Part shown: piece after piece, positions 32,434 through 43,379 of the stretch
Layout: every line of letters starts with the position of its first letter
How positions within the stretch are numbered: the stretch's first letter is position 1
Origin: Oscillospiraceae bacterium
Lineage (GTDB): Bacteria; Bacillota; Clostridia; Oscillospirales; Oscillospiraceae
Reading direction: 5' to 3'
DNA length: 64,000 nucleotides
Assembly: GCA_015067885.1 (NCBI GenBank)
Contig: SVLO01000001.1
Coordinates: 62,001-126,000 of the forward strand
Made by a program: the position numbers and the translations under genes
The notes under the pieces: model-generated
Databases searched by the model: none
Told to the model about the DNA's origin: nothing
The model's input: only the letters and a program-made list of their open reading frames with translations

Positions 32434-34200
32434 ATGAGAAAAGTCCAGTTGACCGAAACCGTGCTGCGCGACGCCAATCAGTCTTTGATTGCTACGCGTC
32501 TGCCCTTTGACAAGTTCGAGCCTATTTTGGAGACCATTAACAAGGCCGGCTTCTACTCCGCCGAGGTGTGGGGTGGCGCTACCTTTGACGTATGCCTGCG
32601 CTATCTGCAGGAGGACCCCTGGGAGCGGCTGCGCAAGATCCGCGCCAAAATGCCCGATACCAAGCTGCAGATGCTGCTGCGCGGTCAGAATATTTTGGGC
32701 TATAAGCACTATCCCGACGACGTGGTGCGCAAGTTTGTGGCCCACTCCATCAAAAACGGCATCGACATCATCCGTATTTTCGATGCCCTGAACGACGTGC
32801 GCAATCTGGAGGTCGCCATCGACGAGACCGTCAAGAACGGCGGTCACGCCTCCGGCACCATCTGCTACACCACCAGCCCCGTCCACACCCACGAAACCTT
32901 CGTGGGTATGGTCAAGGACCTGAAGAGCATGGGTGCCGCCTCCATCTGTATCAAGGATATGGCCGGCATCATGGGTCCTCAGGAGGCGTACAACCTGGTG
33001 GCCGCCATTAAGGACGCCGAGCCTGAGATGCCCGTGGTCATCCACACCCACAGCACCACCGGCCTTGCCTTTATGACCTACCTCAAGTGTGTGGAGGCTG
33101 GCGCCGACGTGCTGGACTGCGCCATTTCTCCCATGTCCGGCGGTACCTCCCAGCCCGCTACCGAAACCATGGCCTACGCCCTGCGTGACATGGGCTATCA
33201 GGTGGACCTGGATGACAAGGTGCTGGTGCAGATGGCCGACTTCTTCAAGGGCGTGCGCGCCGACTTCCTCAAGGACGGCGTGCTGGACCCCATTTCCATG
33301 GCCACCGATACCCAGTGCCTGAACTATCAGATCCCCGGCGGTATGCTGTCCAACCTCATCTCCCAGCTCAAGCAGATGAACGCCATCGACCGCCTGGACG
33401 AGGCCCTGGCCGAGACGCCCAAGGTCCGCGCCGACCTGGGCTATCCTCCTCTGGTCACCCCTACCAGCCAGATGGTTGGCTCTCAGGCGGTGCAGAACGT
33501 GCTGGTGGGTGAGCGTTACAAGGTAGTGGGCAAGGAGATCAAGGCCTACTGCCGCGGCGAGTACGGCCGTACCCCCGCCCCCATCGACCCAGACATTCAG
33601 AAGAAGATCGTGGGCAACGCCCCCCTGGTGGAGGGACGCTTTGCCGATACGCTGGAACCCGGTTTTGAGGCTGCCAAGGCCGAACTGGGTGACATCGCCA
33701 CTTGCGACGAGGATGTGCTGAGCTATATCGCCTTCCCCCAGGTGGCCATGGCGTTCTTTGAAGACCGCAAGGCCGGCTTCCCCAAGAAGGCGGAGGCCCC
33801 CAAGGCCGGGAAGAAGACCGAGAGTGCCGCCCCTGCCGCGGGCAGCACGTTTAACTATGTGGTGAACGTCAACGGAAAGCAGTACGCCGTGTCCGGCGTG
33901 GTGGGCGATGCTGCCCAGACTGCTGCCCCCGCTCCTGCTGCCGCCCCCGCGCCCGCCGCTGCCCCTGCTGCGGCGCCCGCCGCCGGGGAGACTGCGGTGA
34001 ACAGCCCCATGCCCGGCAGCGTGATGAAGGTACTTTGTTCCGTGGGTCAGACCGTTAAGGAGGGCGACCTGCTGATGGTGCTGGAGGCCATGAAGATGGA
34101 GATTGAAGTCTTTGCTCCCTGCGCCGGTACGGTCAAGAGCATCGTGGCCGCCGCCGGCTCCGCCGTTGCCACCGGCGACGTGCTGGCCACCATTGGCTAA
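32434..34200 (+). CDS. oadA: Biotin-dependent carboxyltransferase alpha subunit (oxaloacetate decarboxylase / pyruvate carboxylase B type)
   Basis: A 588-residue protein in three parts. Residues 1 to about 290 are the HMG-CoA-lyase-like carboxyltransferase barrel (LTETVLRDANQSLIATRL, DIIRIFDALNDVRN, and metal-site HTHSTTGLAFMTYLKC). Next is the PYC_OADA helical domain. An Ala/Pro linker near 500-520 leads to a biotinyl domain with K554 in LEAMKMEIE. The family either decarboxylates oxaloacetate with a sodium-pumping beta subunit or carboxylates pyruvate with a biotin carboxylase subunit. Neither partner is adjacent, so the direction cannot be decided. ATG 32434 follows GGAGG. Confidence 0.9.
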   Translation: MRKVQLTETVLRDANQSLIATRLPFDKFEPILETINKAGFYSAEVWGGATFDVCLRYLQEDPWERLRKIRAKMPDTKLQMLLRGQNILGYKHYPDDVVRKFVAHSIKNGIDIIRIFDALNDVRNLEVAIDETVKNGGHASGTICYTTSPVHTHETFVGMVKDLKSMGAASICIKDMAGIMGPQEAYNLVAAIKDAEPEMPVVIHTHSTTGLAFMTYLKCVEAGADVLDCAISPMSGGTSQPATETMAYALRDMGYQVDLDDKVLVQMADFFKGVRADFLKDGVLDPISMATDTQCLNYQIPGGMLSNLISQLKQMNAIDRLDEALAETPKVRADLGYPPLVTPTSQMVGSQAVQNVLVGERYKVVGKEIKAYCRGEYGRTPAPIDPDIQKKIVGNAPLVEGRFADTLEPGFEAAKAELGDIATCDEDVLSYIAFPQVAMAFFEDRKAGFPKKAEAPKAGKKTESAAPAAGSTFNYVVNVNGKQYAVSGVVGDAAQTAAPAPAAAPAPAAAPAAAPAAGETAVNSPMPGSVMKVLCSVGQTVKEGDLLMVLEAMKMEIEVFAPCAGTVKSIVAAAGSAVATGDVLATIG

Positions 34201-34217
34201 ACCAAATCGTAACGTAT

Positions 34218-34257
34218 GCAAGCGGGTGCGCGCAGCGCACCCGCTTGCTTCTTTTTT
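34218..34257 (+). terminator. Terminator after the oadA-like gene
   Basis: A perfect 14-bp stem (GCAAGCGGGTGCGC at 34218-34231, complement at 34235-34248), loop GCA, then TTCTTTTTT. Confidence 0.92.
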
Positions 34258-34339
34258 GGAAAGCCCCGGCCGCCCTGCGCACCGCACCAACGCCGTCGGG
34301 GCGCCGGCCTCTACGTAAATCCAACAGTTAGCCGCAATG

Positions 34340-34537
34340 GTCGGCGGGGATGCGATAGACGAAGGATTTATAGAGGGTACAATGTGCGGCAGCCTAATAG
34401 GAACTGAACGGGTCAAAGGTGTCCGCCTACCGTGTGAGTGTCACCCCAGGGAGGTTGTTCAAAGGAAGTACATAGAAGCCATGGGTTTCTATGGTGATTT
34501 TTGTTTTCTTTTGTTCAGCGACAAAAGAAACCCGCCC
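34340..34537 (+). repeat. Three-copy structured intergenic element (family A), copy 3
   Basis: The most diverged copy. H2 is CATAGAAGCC-ATG-GGTTTCTATG, where the single change gives a G-T wobble, and H3 is TTTCTTTTGT / ACAAAAGAAA. H1 is degraded (CCGTG-T-GAG / CCC-CAGGG). The H2 ATG (34481) opens a 31-codon frame beginning MGFYGDFCFLLFSDKRNPPP. Confidence 0.7.
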
Positions 34538-34601
34538 CCACATGATTTTCGCGCCCGGCATGGCCGGTGGACATGATTTTTACCCAATCACCGGTTGAGG
34601 G

Positions 34602-34630
34602 TTGCATATAAAATATATGTATGCTACAAT
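34602..34630 (+). promoter_or_regulatory. Promoter of the MATE exporter gene
   Basis: TTGCAT (34602-34607), 17-base AT-rich spacer ending ATGC, TACAAT (34625-34630). Confidence 0.7.
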
Positions 34631-34670
34631 CCCTATGCTTGATTTGATTTGATTCGTTTTGGAGGTTCCC

Positions 34671-35999
34671 GTGGACATTCAGCTTTCCGACCATTTTGAC
34701 GCCAAGCGGCTGGCGCGGTTTGTGCTGCCGTCGGTGGTCATGATGATTTTCACGTCCATCTACAGCGTGGTGGACGGTCTGTTTGTGGCCAATTTTGTGG
34801 ATACCACCGCCTTTGCAGCCATCAACTTTATCATGCCGCTGCTGATGATTTGCGGTGCCATCGGCTTTATGCTGGGTGCCGGCGGCAGCGCTTTGGCGGC
34901 GAAGACCCTGGGTGAGGGGAAGGGACAAAAGGCCAATGAGATTTTTTCCATGCTGGTCTATGTGGGTATTGGACTTGGCGTGGTGCTGGCGGTGTCCGGA
35001 TGTCTGCTGGTGGAGCCGGTGGCGGCCCTGATGGGGGCTGAGGGTGACCTGCTGGACCAGTGTGTGGTCTATGCCCGCATCGTGCTGTGCGCGCTGCCCT
35101 GTTTCATGCTGCAGAATATGTTTCAAAGTTTTTTGGTCACTGCGGGACGGCCCAAGCTGGGCCTGAAGGTGACGGTGTGGGCGGGCCTGCTGAATGTGGG
35201 TTTGGATGCGCTGCTCATTGTTGTGCTTGAGTGGGGCATTACCGGTGCGGCGGTGGCCACTGCCATGAGTCAGACCTTCGGCGGTCTGCTGCCTCTGCTG
35301 TTTTTTGCCCGGGCAAATGACAGCTCCCTCCGTCTTGGCCGCACACACATGGATTGGAAGTCCCTGGGCCGCACCTGCGGCAACGGTTCGTCGGAGTTTG
35401 TCACCAACATCTCCATGTCGGTGGTGGGGGTACTGTACAATGTGCAGTTGCTGCAGTATGCCAAGCAGGACGGTGTTTCCGCCTACGGCGTGATCATGTA
35501 CGTATCCTTTTTCTTCGTAGCCATCTTCCTGGGATATTCCATCGGTGTGTCCCCCATTATCGGCTACCATTATGGGGCAGAGAACAGTGGGGAGCTGAAA
35601 AACGTCTTTGCCATGAGCATGAAGTTTGTGACGATCGCGGGCATCGTGCTGACGGTGCTGGCCTGCGCGCTGGCCAAGCCGGTGGCATTTGTGTTCGTGC
35701 GGGACAATGCCGCGTTATATGAGATGACTGTCCATGCTTTCCGTATCAACGCCTTTTCCTTTTTGTTTTGTGGCTTCGGCATTTTTGGCTCGGCCCTGTT
35801 TACCGCGCTGAACAACGGCGTGGTTTCGGCGGTGATTTCCTTTTTGCGTATGTTCCTGTTCCAGGCGGTAACGGTGCTGGTTATGCCGATTTTTTGGGGC
35901 ATTGAGGGCATCTGGTACGCCGTGGTGGTGGCGGAGGGCCTGTCCGCCATCGTGTCCCTGGCGCTGATCGGCAAGTATAAAAAACAGTATAAGATCTGA
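34671..35999 (+). CDS. MATE-family multidrug/metabolite exporter
   Basis: A 442-residue integral membrane protein with about twelve hydrophobic helices in two homologous halves. Family features are FVLPSVVMMIFTSIYSVVDG at the first helix, the ANFVDTTAFAAINFIMPLLM region, GAGGSALAAKTLGEGK near residue 70 and, in the second half, GYSIGVSPIIGYHYGAEN. MATE proteins export cationic drugs or metabolites with sodium or proton antiport; the substrate cannot be read from sequence. GTG 34671 is chosen because GGAGG lies five bases upstream. It is flanked by its own promoter and terminator. Confidence 0.9.
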   Translation: MDIQLSDHFDAKRLARFVLPSVVMMIFTSIYSVVDGLFVANFVDTTAFAAINFIMPLLMICGAIGFMLGAGGSALAAKTLGEGKGQKANEIFSMLVYVGIGLGVVLAVSGCLLVEPVAALMGAEGDLLDQCVVYARIVLCALPCFMLQNMFQSFLVTAGRPKLGLKVTVWAGLLNVGLDALLIVVLEWGITGAAVATAMSQTFGGLLPLLFFARANDSSLRLGRTHMDWKSLGRTCGNGSSEFVTNISMSVVGVLYNVQLLQYAKQDGVSAYGVIMYVSFFFVAIFLGYSIGVSPIIGYHYGAENSGELKNVFAMSMKFVTIAGIVLTVLACALAKPVAFVFVRDNAALYEMTVHAFRINAFSFLFCGFGIFGSALFTALNNGVVSAVISFLRMFLFQAVTVLVMPIFWGIEGIWYAVVVAEGLSAIVSLALIGKYKKQYKI

Positions 36000-36004
36000 A
36001 CGAA

Positions 36005-36032
36005 AGGCTCCGTCGGTGACGGGGCCTTTTTG
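36005..36032 (+). terminator. Terminator after the MATE gene
   Basis: A 10-bp stem (AGGCTCCGTC / GACGGGGCCT, one G-T pair) at 36005-36027 and TTTTT. Confidence 0.85.
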
Positions 36033-36143
36033 TCCCATTCGAGCCGATAGTATAAAAATGCGCAAAAAAATTGTCAGCTTTGCAGGATATTTTGAATTTG
36101 GTGCGTATAAAGGAGATACAAAGAAAAAACAGGAGGGTCCTGT

Positions 36144-37148
36144 ATGCGATTGAGAGAACAGACCGAACAGCGGGAGCTGACCCTGCTGTCCCCCCGCGCC
36201 TGCGCCGCGGTCAAGTCCAAAGGCCGCCAGCGGGACGAAGGCGAGTGCGACGTGCGCACCTGCTTCCAGCGGGACGTGGACCGCATCGTGTACTGCAAGG
36301 CGTTCCGTCGGCTCAAGCACAAGACCCAGGTGTTCCTGCAGCCGGAGGGGGACCACTACCGCACCCGCATGACCCACACGCTGGAGGTCAGCCGCATCGC
36401 CCGCACCATGGCCCGGGCCCTGGGACTGAACGAGGATCTGACCGAGGCCATCGCCCTGGGTCACGATTTGGGCCACACCCCCTTCGGCCACGCCGGGGAG
36501 CGGCTGCTGGACGCGGTGATGCCCGGGGGCTTCGCCCACTATCAGCAGTCGGTCCGTGTGGTGGAGCGGCTGGAGAAAAACGGCGAGGGGCTGAACCTGA
36601 CCTGGGAGGTGCGAAACGGCATCCTCTGCCACACAAAGGGCCAACCCGCCGCCACGCTGGAGGGGCAGGTGGTGCGCCTTGCCGACCACATTGCCTACAT
36701 CAACCACGACATTGAGGACGCCCTGCGGGGCGGCATCATCTATCCCATGGACATCCCACTGGAAATTTCCAACGTGCTGGGCTTTACCCACGGCGAGCGC
36801 ATCAACCGCCTGGTGGCCGACACCATTGAGGCCAGCCGGGATCAGGATACCATCCGTCAGACCGACGAAGTGGGGGAGGCTATGCTGGCCCTGAAGGACT
36901 TTATGTTTGCCAGCGTCTACACCAATCCCCTTGCCAAGGGGGAGGAGGGCAAGGCCCAGGAGATGCTGCGTATGCTGTTCGGCTACTACTGCGAAAACCC
37001 GGACGAGCTGCCCTCCGACTTCCAGGATATCCGCATGGAGGAGGGTGTGGAGCGGGCGGTGTGCGACTACGTCGCCGGTATGACCGACCCCTTTGCCGTG
37101 CAGAAGTTTGAAGAGCTGTTCATCCCCATGGGGTGGACGGTGAAATAA
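36144..37148 (+). CDS. dgt: dGTPase-like HD-domain triphosphohydrolase
   Basis: A 334-residue HD-domain nucleotidase related to Dgt, which cleaves dNTPs to nucleosides and triphosphate. The metal site is seen in RTRMTHTLEVSRIARTMARA (first H) and ALGHDLGHTPFGHAGE (HD and following histidines), with a last ligand D in VRLADHIAYINHDIEDA. SPRACAAVKSKGR near the N-terminus is typical of this group. AGGAGG lies upstream. Its position just before dnaG-rpoD is conserved in many Clostridia, consistent with a link between dNTP pools and replication. Confidence 0.9.
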   Translation: MRLREQTEQRELTLLSPRACAAVKSKGRQRDEGECDVRTCFQRDVDRIVYCKAFRRLKHKTQVFLQPEGDHYRTRMTHTLEVSRIARTMARALGLNEDLTEAIALGHDLGHTPFGHAGERLLDAVMPGGFAHYQQSVRVVERLEKNGEGLNLTWEVRNGILCHTKGQPAATLEGQVVRLADHIAYINHDIEDALRGGIIYPMDIPLEISNVLGFTHGERINRLVADTIEASRDQDTIRQTDEVGEAMLALKDFMFASVYTNPLAKGEEGKAQEMLRMLFGYYCENPDELPSDFQDIRMEEGVERAVCDYVAGMTDPFAVQKFEELFIPMGWTVK

Positions 37149-37182
37149 AAACGCTTTACACCAATTGAAAGGAGGGACACTT

Positions 37183-38939
37183 GTGGCGATCCCGGAACAA
37201 TTTATTGACGAGCTGGTCAGCCGCACCGACATGGTGGACCTGGTGGGCAACTACGTTCGGCTGAACAAGAAGGGCAACAACTACTGGGGCCTGTGTCCCT
37301 TCCACAGTGAGAAGACGCCGTCCTTCTCCGTGTCGCCGGACAAGCAGATCTGCTACTGCTTCGGCTGTCACAAGGGCGGCGGGGCCATCAACTTTGTGAT
37401 GGAACTGGAAAATATGAGCTTTATCGAGGCGGTGCGCCACCTGGCCCAGCGGGCGGGCATGACCGTACCCGAGAGCGATTACGATGCCGGGCGGAAGGAG
37501 AAACGGGAGCTGCTGCTGGAGATCAACAAGCAGGCCGCCCGCTACTTCCACAGCCAGTTGTATGCCCCCGCCGGGGCGGCGGGTCTGGAATACCTGCGCT
37601 CCCGCGGCCTGGCACAGGCCACCCTGACCAACTTCGGACTTGGGTTTGCCCCGGACAGTTGGGACGGGCTGCTGAACCACTTGGCCGAGAAGGGTTACGA
37701 TAAAAAAACCGTGCTGGAGGCGGGCCTTGCCGTCAGCAACGACAAGGGCCGCATTTACGACCGGTTCCGCAACCGGGTCATGTTCCCCATCATCGATGTG
37801 CGGGGTTCGGTCATCGGCTTTGGCGGGCGGGTCATGGACGACTCCAAACCCAAGTACCTCAACTCCCCGGAGGGGTTGGTGTACAACAAAAGCCGCAATC
37901 TGTTCGCACTGAACATCTCCAAAAAGACAAAGGCCGGGCGCATCATCCTGACCGAGGGTTACATGGACACCATTGCCCTGCACCAGGCGGGGTTTGACTG
38001 CGCGGTGGCCAGCCTGGGTACGGCGCTTACCGCCGACCACGCCCAACTGCTGGCCCGCTACACCAAGGAGGCGGTCATCGCCTACGACGGTGACGGGGCC
38101 GGTGTGGCCGCCGCTCAGCGGGCCATTCCCCTGTTGGAAAAGGCGGGACTGAAGGTGCGGGTGCTGCGTATGCGCGGGGCCAAGGACCCGGACGAGTTTA
38201 TCAAGGCCTACGGCCGGGAGGCCTTTGCAAAATTGCTGGACGAGAGCGAAAACCACATCGAGTACCGCCTGCAGCAGATACAAAACCGTTTCGACCTGAC
38301 CGACGACGGACAGCGGGTGGAGTTCATCCGGGAAGTCATCGGCCTGCTGGCATCCCTGCCCAACGCGGTTGAGCGGGAGGTCTACGGCGGTCGGGCGGCC
38401 CAGGCCGCGGGCGTATCGGCGGAAGCACTGGGGCAGGAAGTGAAGAAGGAACTGCGGAGGCGCTTTGCCAAGGAGAAAAAGCAGCAGGAGCGCCGGGACC
38501 TGGCTCCGGCGGCCAATGCACAGCCGGAAAACCGGGCGCTGCGCTATGAAAACGTCCGCTCCGCCATGGCGGAGGAGGGTGTGCTGCGGCTGGTGATGCT
38601 GGAGCCGGACCTGCTGGACCGGGTGGACGGTCTGACCGGGGCGGATTTCTCGGCCCCGCTGCTGGGCAAGGTGTTCGACCTGCTGCGTGACCGCCACGCC
38701 GATGGGCGCAGTGTGCAGTTGGGTGGACTTGCCAACATCCTGACGGTGGAGGAGATGAGCCACCTGGCCCGTGTCACCGACAAACCGGAGAGCTTGGGTC
38801 ACAGCCGGCAATCGCTGACCGATTACATCAATATTATCCGCATGGAGCGGATCAAGCGCCAGGGCGGGCCGGACGAGGACCTGCTGCGGGCGGCCCAGGA
38901 AAAACATAAAAAAGCCAAGGCTTACGGAGGAGAAGAACA

Positions 38940-38943
<4 letters not shown>
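37183..38943 (+). CDS. dnaG: DNA primase
   Basis: A 586-residue primase that lays RNA primers at the fork. The N-terminal CHC2 zinc finger uses C38, H41, C59 and C62 (CPFH ... CYCFGC). The catalytic TOPRIM core includes [16 protein letters not shown] and [15 protein letters not shown] with the metal-binding acidic residues. The C-terminal part is the helicase-interaction region. GTG 37183 is eight bases from AAAGGAGGG; a TTG further upstream lies within that site. The last four bases overlap rpoD (ATGA). Confidence 0.95.
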
Positions 38944-40237
<1,294 letters not shown>

Positions 40238-40238
<1 letters not shown>

Positions 40239-41218
40239 TGACCATGAAGAATTGTGTAAGATGGGGCATTGTTGGCACCGGCGAGATCGCCAACAAGTTT
40301 GCCCGGGCGGTGTGCAGCGCCGAAGGGGCCAAGGCGGTGGCCGTGGCCTCGCGCCGGGGTGAAACCGCCCGGGCCTTTGCCGATACCTACAACATCGAGC
40401 ATAGTTTTGGCAGCTATGAGGAGCTGGCGGCCTTTGATGGGGTGGACGCGGTATACATTGCCCTGCCCCACAGATACCACGCACCCTATACCGAGATGTT
40501 TCTGCGTGCGGGCAAGCACGTGCTGTGCGAAAAGCCCATCGCCGTTACCGCCCGCGAGCTGGAGCGGGTGCAGGCCCTGGCCGCCGAAAAGCAACTCTTC
40601 GTTATGGAGGCCATGTGGACCCGCTTTCTGCCGGTGATGGCGGAAATTAAGCGTGTGATTGCCGCCGGTACCATTGGTGAAGTGCTGGAGGTCAGCGCCG
40701 ACTTCTGCTACAACAACCCCGACCACAGCCACCACGCCTTTGCCGGGGACGGCGACGGCGGCTCGGTGCTGGACGTGGGCATTTACGGGCTGAACTTCGC
40801 CCTGATGTTTTTGGGCGAGGACGTGGAGCAGGTGCAGGCTATGGCCCGGCTGGAGAACAACGCCGACCTGAACATGAACGCCCTGCTGCAGTTTGGCGGC
40901 GGTGCCATGGCCCGGGTGTCTTCCGCCCTGGCCCTGGAGAAGCCGGAGCTGGGCTATATCTACGGCAGCAAGGGATGTATCCGGGTGCCTGCCTTCTACG
41001 GCGCGTCGGAATTCGACGTGGTGGTGGAGGGTAAGACCACCACCCATGCCGCTCCCTTCAAGGGCAACGGCTTTGAGGAGGAAATCGAGGAGTGCTGCCG
41101 CTGCATCCTGGCCGGCAAGACCCAAAGTGACGTCATGCCCCCGGCACGCTCCATGGTGGTGCTGCGGCTGATGGATGAGATCCGGAAGCAACTGGGCATC
41201 ACATACCCCGCCAAATAA
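40238..41218 (+). CDS. Gfo/Idh/MocA-family oxidoreductase
   Basis: A 326-residue NAD(P)-dependent oxidoreductase. The Rossmann nucleotide loop is WGIVGTGEIANKFARAV at the N-terminus. VYIALPHRYHAPYTEMFLRA and the diagnostic GKHVLCEKPIAV follow, with the catalytic-domain EAMWTRFLP later. Members act on sugars, inositols and related alcohols; this subgroup resembles trans-dihydrodiol/sugar dehydrogenase-like proteins. The start overlaps the rpoD stop by one base, so it is probably translated from read-through of that operon. The substrate is unknown. Confidence 0.88.
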
Positions 41219-41324
41219 AGCCGCCGGAAAAATGTTTGAAAAGAGCGGGAACTTTTTTGCTATGCCTGCGTCTTAATGGGCAGAAGCGCAAAAACCAACC
41301 AAAACAAGAAGGAGTTTGACTCAC

Positions 41325-41810
41325 ATGAAAAAAATCATTGCCCTGTCCCTGTCCCTGATCGCTCTGCTGGCCACCCTGACCGCCTGCGGCGATACCAAGC
41401 AGAACGCCGCCAACGTGAACCTGGAGGAGTTCTATCAGACCATCTTCACCGACCCCGAGAACACCCCCGCCATGGTCGCTATGGAGGGTGAGGCGCTGGA
41501 CGCCTTCTACCCCGGTCTGACCGCCGTGGCGCTGAAGCAGACCGTGGCCTACATGCCCATGATGACGGCTGTCCCCTGTGAGATCGTTATGGTGGAGTGC
41601 GAAAACGCCGCCGATGTGGATGCGGTCAAGAACATTCTGCAGGCCCGTATCACCTCTCAGGTGGAGAACCACATGAACTACCCCGCCGTGATCGAGGCCT
41701 GGGAGACGGAAGCGCAGGTCGTTGTCAACGGCAACTACGTCGCCCTGTTCGTGGTCAACGGTATGACCGAGCAGGTGGTGGCCGACTTCAACGCTGCCTT
41801 CGCCGGCTAA
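41325..41810 (+). CDS. Small lipoprotein, DUF4358-like
   Basis: A 161-residue secreted protein. MKKIIALSLSLIALLATLTA followed by CGD is a lipoprotein signal with the cysteine near residue 21. The mature part has NLEEFYQTIF, FYPGLTAVALKQTVAYMPMM and a helix with DVDAVKNILQARI, which matches the DUF4358 type common in Clostridia; the function is unknown. ATG 41325 is chosen (AAGGAG about eleven bases upstream) over an in-frame TTG. A terminator follows. Confidence 0.8.
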   Translation: MKKIIALSLSLIALLATLTACGDTKQNAANVNLEEFYQTIFTDPENTPAMVAMEGEALDAFYPGLTAVALKQTVAYMPMMTAVPCEIVMVECENAADVDAVKNILQARITSQVENHMNYPAVIEAWETEAQVVVNGNYVALFVVNGMTEQVVADFNAAFAG

Positions 41811-41832
41811 GTCGAAGCAAAGCGACCCAAAA

Positions 41833-41868
41833 CACCCCAATCGCACCTGCGTGCGGTTGGGGTGTTCC
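41833..41868 (+). terminator. Terminator after the DUF4358-like gene
   Basis: A 14-bp stem with one T-G pair (CACCCCAATCGCAC / GTGCGGTTGGGGTG at 41833-41846 and 41851-41864) then TTCC; weak T-run. Confidence 0.7.
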
Positions 41869-41895
41869 TATATAAAAATACAATCGGACCCGCAT

Positions 41896-41998
41896 ATTTG
41901 CATAAAGAGTGTATAAAATGGCGGATATTCACGCATATTATGCATTTATGGTGAAAAGAACATGAAAATAAATCGGGAAAAGCGGATAATTATGCAAA
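41896..41998 (+). promoter_or_regulatory. Possible ArgR/AhrC operator cluster upstream of argG
   Basis: The decamer ATTTGCATAA (41896-41905) occurs inverted and exact as TTATGCAAAT (41989-41998), and TTATGCATTT lies at 41938-41947. The ATKCA-type half-sites resemble Gram-positive ARG boxes. They end just before the argG promoter. ArgR binding is inferred. Confidence 0.4.
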
Positions 41999-42005
41999 TA
42001 AACAC

Positions 42006-42034
42006 TTGCCTTTTGTGCTTTGATGTGGTAAACT
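42006..42034 (+). promoter_or_regulatory. Promoter of the arg operon
   Basis: TTGCCT (42006-42011), 17-base spacer ending TGG (extended -10), TAAACT (42029-42034), 66 bases before argG. Confidence 0.7.
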
Positions 42035-42100
42035 TCCGTCAGACTACAAAAAGGGGACCGGAACAGAGCGGTCCACCTGCAGAATACGGAGGAATAAACA

Positions 42101-43315
42101 ATGGCTGAAATCAAGAAAGTTGTGCTGGCATATTCCGGCGGTCTGGACACTTCCATCATCATCCCCTGGCTGAAGGAAAATTACAACAACCCCGAGATCA
42201 TCGCCGTGGCCGGCGACGTGGGTCAGAATGACGAGCTGGACGGTCTGGAGGAGAAGGCCATCAAGACCGGCGCCTCCAAGCTGTACATCATGGACCTGAC
42301 CGACGAGATGGTGGACGACGTAATCATCCCCTCCATGATGATGGGCGCCAAGTACGAGGACTACCTGCTGGGTACCGCCTTCGCCCGGCCCATCATTGCC
42401 AAGGGCCTGGTGGAGATCGCCAAGAAGGAGGGCGCTGACGCCATCGCCCACGGCTGCACCGGCAAGGGCAACGACCAGGTCCGGTTCGAGCTGGGCATCA
42501 AGCGCTTCGCCCCCGAGATGAAGATCATCGCCCCCTGGCGTGAGTGGGACATCAAGGGCCGCGACGAGGAGATCGACTATGCCGAGGCGCACAACGTCCC
42601 CCTGAAGATCTCCCGGGAGACCAATTACTCCAAGGATAAGAACCTGTGGCATCTGAGCCACGAGGGCCTGGATCTGGAGGATCCCGCCAACGAGCCCCAG
42701 TACGATAAGCCCGGCTTCCTGGAGATGGGCGTTTCTCCCTTCCAGGCGCCCGACGCGCCCACCTACGTGACCATCGACTTTGAAAAGGGCTGGCCCGTGG
42801 CCGTGGACGGCGAGAAGATGAAGGCCTCCGACGTGATCCGCAAGCTGAACAAGCTGGGCGGCGAGAACGGCATCGGCCTGCTGGACATCGTGGAGAACCG
42901 CCTGGTGGGTATGAAGGACCGCGGCGTGTACGAGACTCCCGGCGGCACCATCCTCTACCGCGCCCACGAGGTGCTGGAGATGATTACCTTGGACAAGGAC
43001 ACCAAGCACATGAAGACCAAGCTGGCGGTGGACTTCGCCGACCTGATCTACAACGGCAAGTGGTTCACCCCCCTGCGCGAGGCGCTGCAGGCCTTCGCCG
43101 TGGACACCCAGAAGTACGTCACCGGTCAGGTGAAGCTGAAGCTCTACAAGGGCAACATCATCACCTCCTCCGTCACCTCTCCCTGCACCCTGTACTCCGA
43201 GAACCTGGTCACCTTCGAGGAGAGTGACTACGATCAGAAGGACTCTCAGGGCTTCATCAACCTGTGGGGTCTGCCCGACAAGGTGCAGGCGCTGCGGGAG
43301 CAGGGTAAGCTGTAA
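42101..43315 (+). CDS. argG: Argininosuccinate synthase
   Basis: A 404-residue enzyme that joins citrulline and aspartate using ATP. The ATP-pyrophosphatase loop is [16 protein letters not shown] near residue 8. [17 protein letters not shown] and [15 protein letters not shown] are the standard substrate segments. ACGGAGGAA precedes the ATG. It heads the arg cluster although it acts next to last in the pathway. A GC-rich hairpin separates it from argH. Confidence 0.97.
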   Translation: MAEIKKVVLAYSGGLDTSIIIPWLKENYNNPEIIAVAGDVGQNDELDGLEEKAIKTGASKLYIMDLTDEMVDDVIIPSMMMGAKYEDYLLGTAFARPIIAKGLVEIAKKEGADAIAHGCTGKGNDQVRFELGIKRFAPEMKIIAPWREWDIKGRDEEIDYAEAHNVPLKISRETNYSKDKNLWHLSHEGLDLEDPANEPQYDKPGFLEMGVSPFQAPDAPTYVTIDFEKGWPVAVDGEKMKASDVIRKLNKLGGENGIGLLDIVENRLVGMKDRGVYETPGGTILYRAHEVLEMITLDKDTKHMKTKLAVDFADLIYNGKWFTPLREALQAFAVDTQKYVTGQVKLKLYKGNIITSSVTSPCTLYSENLVTFEESDYDQKDSQGFINLWGLPDKVQALREQGKL

Positions 43316-43327
43316 TCTGCAACAAAA

Positions 43328-43353
43328 TAGGGCGGGGGCTTGCCCCCGCCCTA
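43328..43353. repeat. TAGGGCGGGGGC hairpin between argG and argH (family C-like)
   Basis: Perfect 12-bp arms (43328-43339 and 43342-43353) with a two-base loop. There is no T-run, so it is more likely an mRNA-stabilising or attenuating hairpin, or a repeat, than a terminator. Confidence 0.6.
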
Positions 43354-43379
43354 CTATCCGTATTTAGGGAGCGATTGTT

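Noticed and set aside
36071-36715. Arg/Pro-rich ORF overlapping dgt
   Set aside because: It is an out-of-frame shadow of the HD-domain gene, with low-complexity composition.
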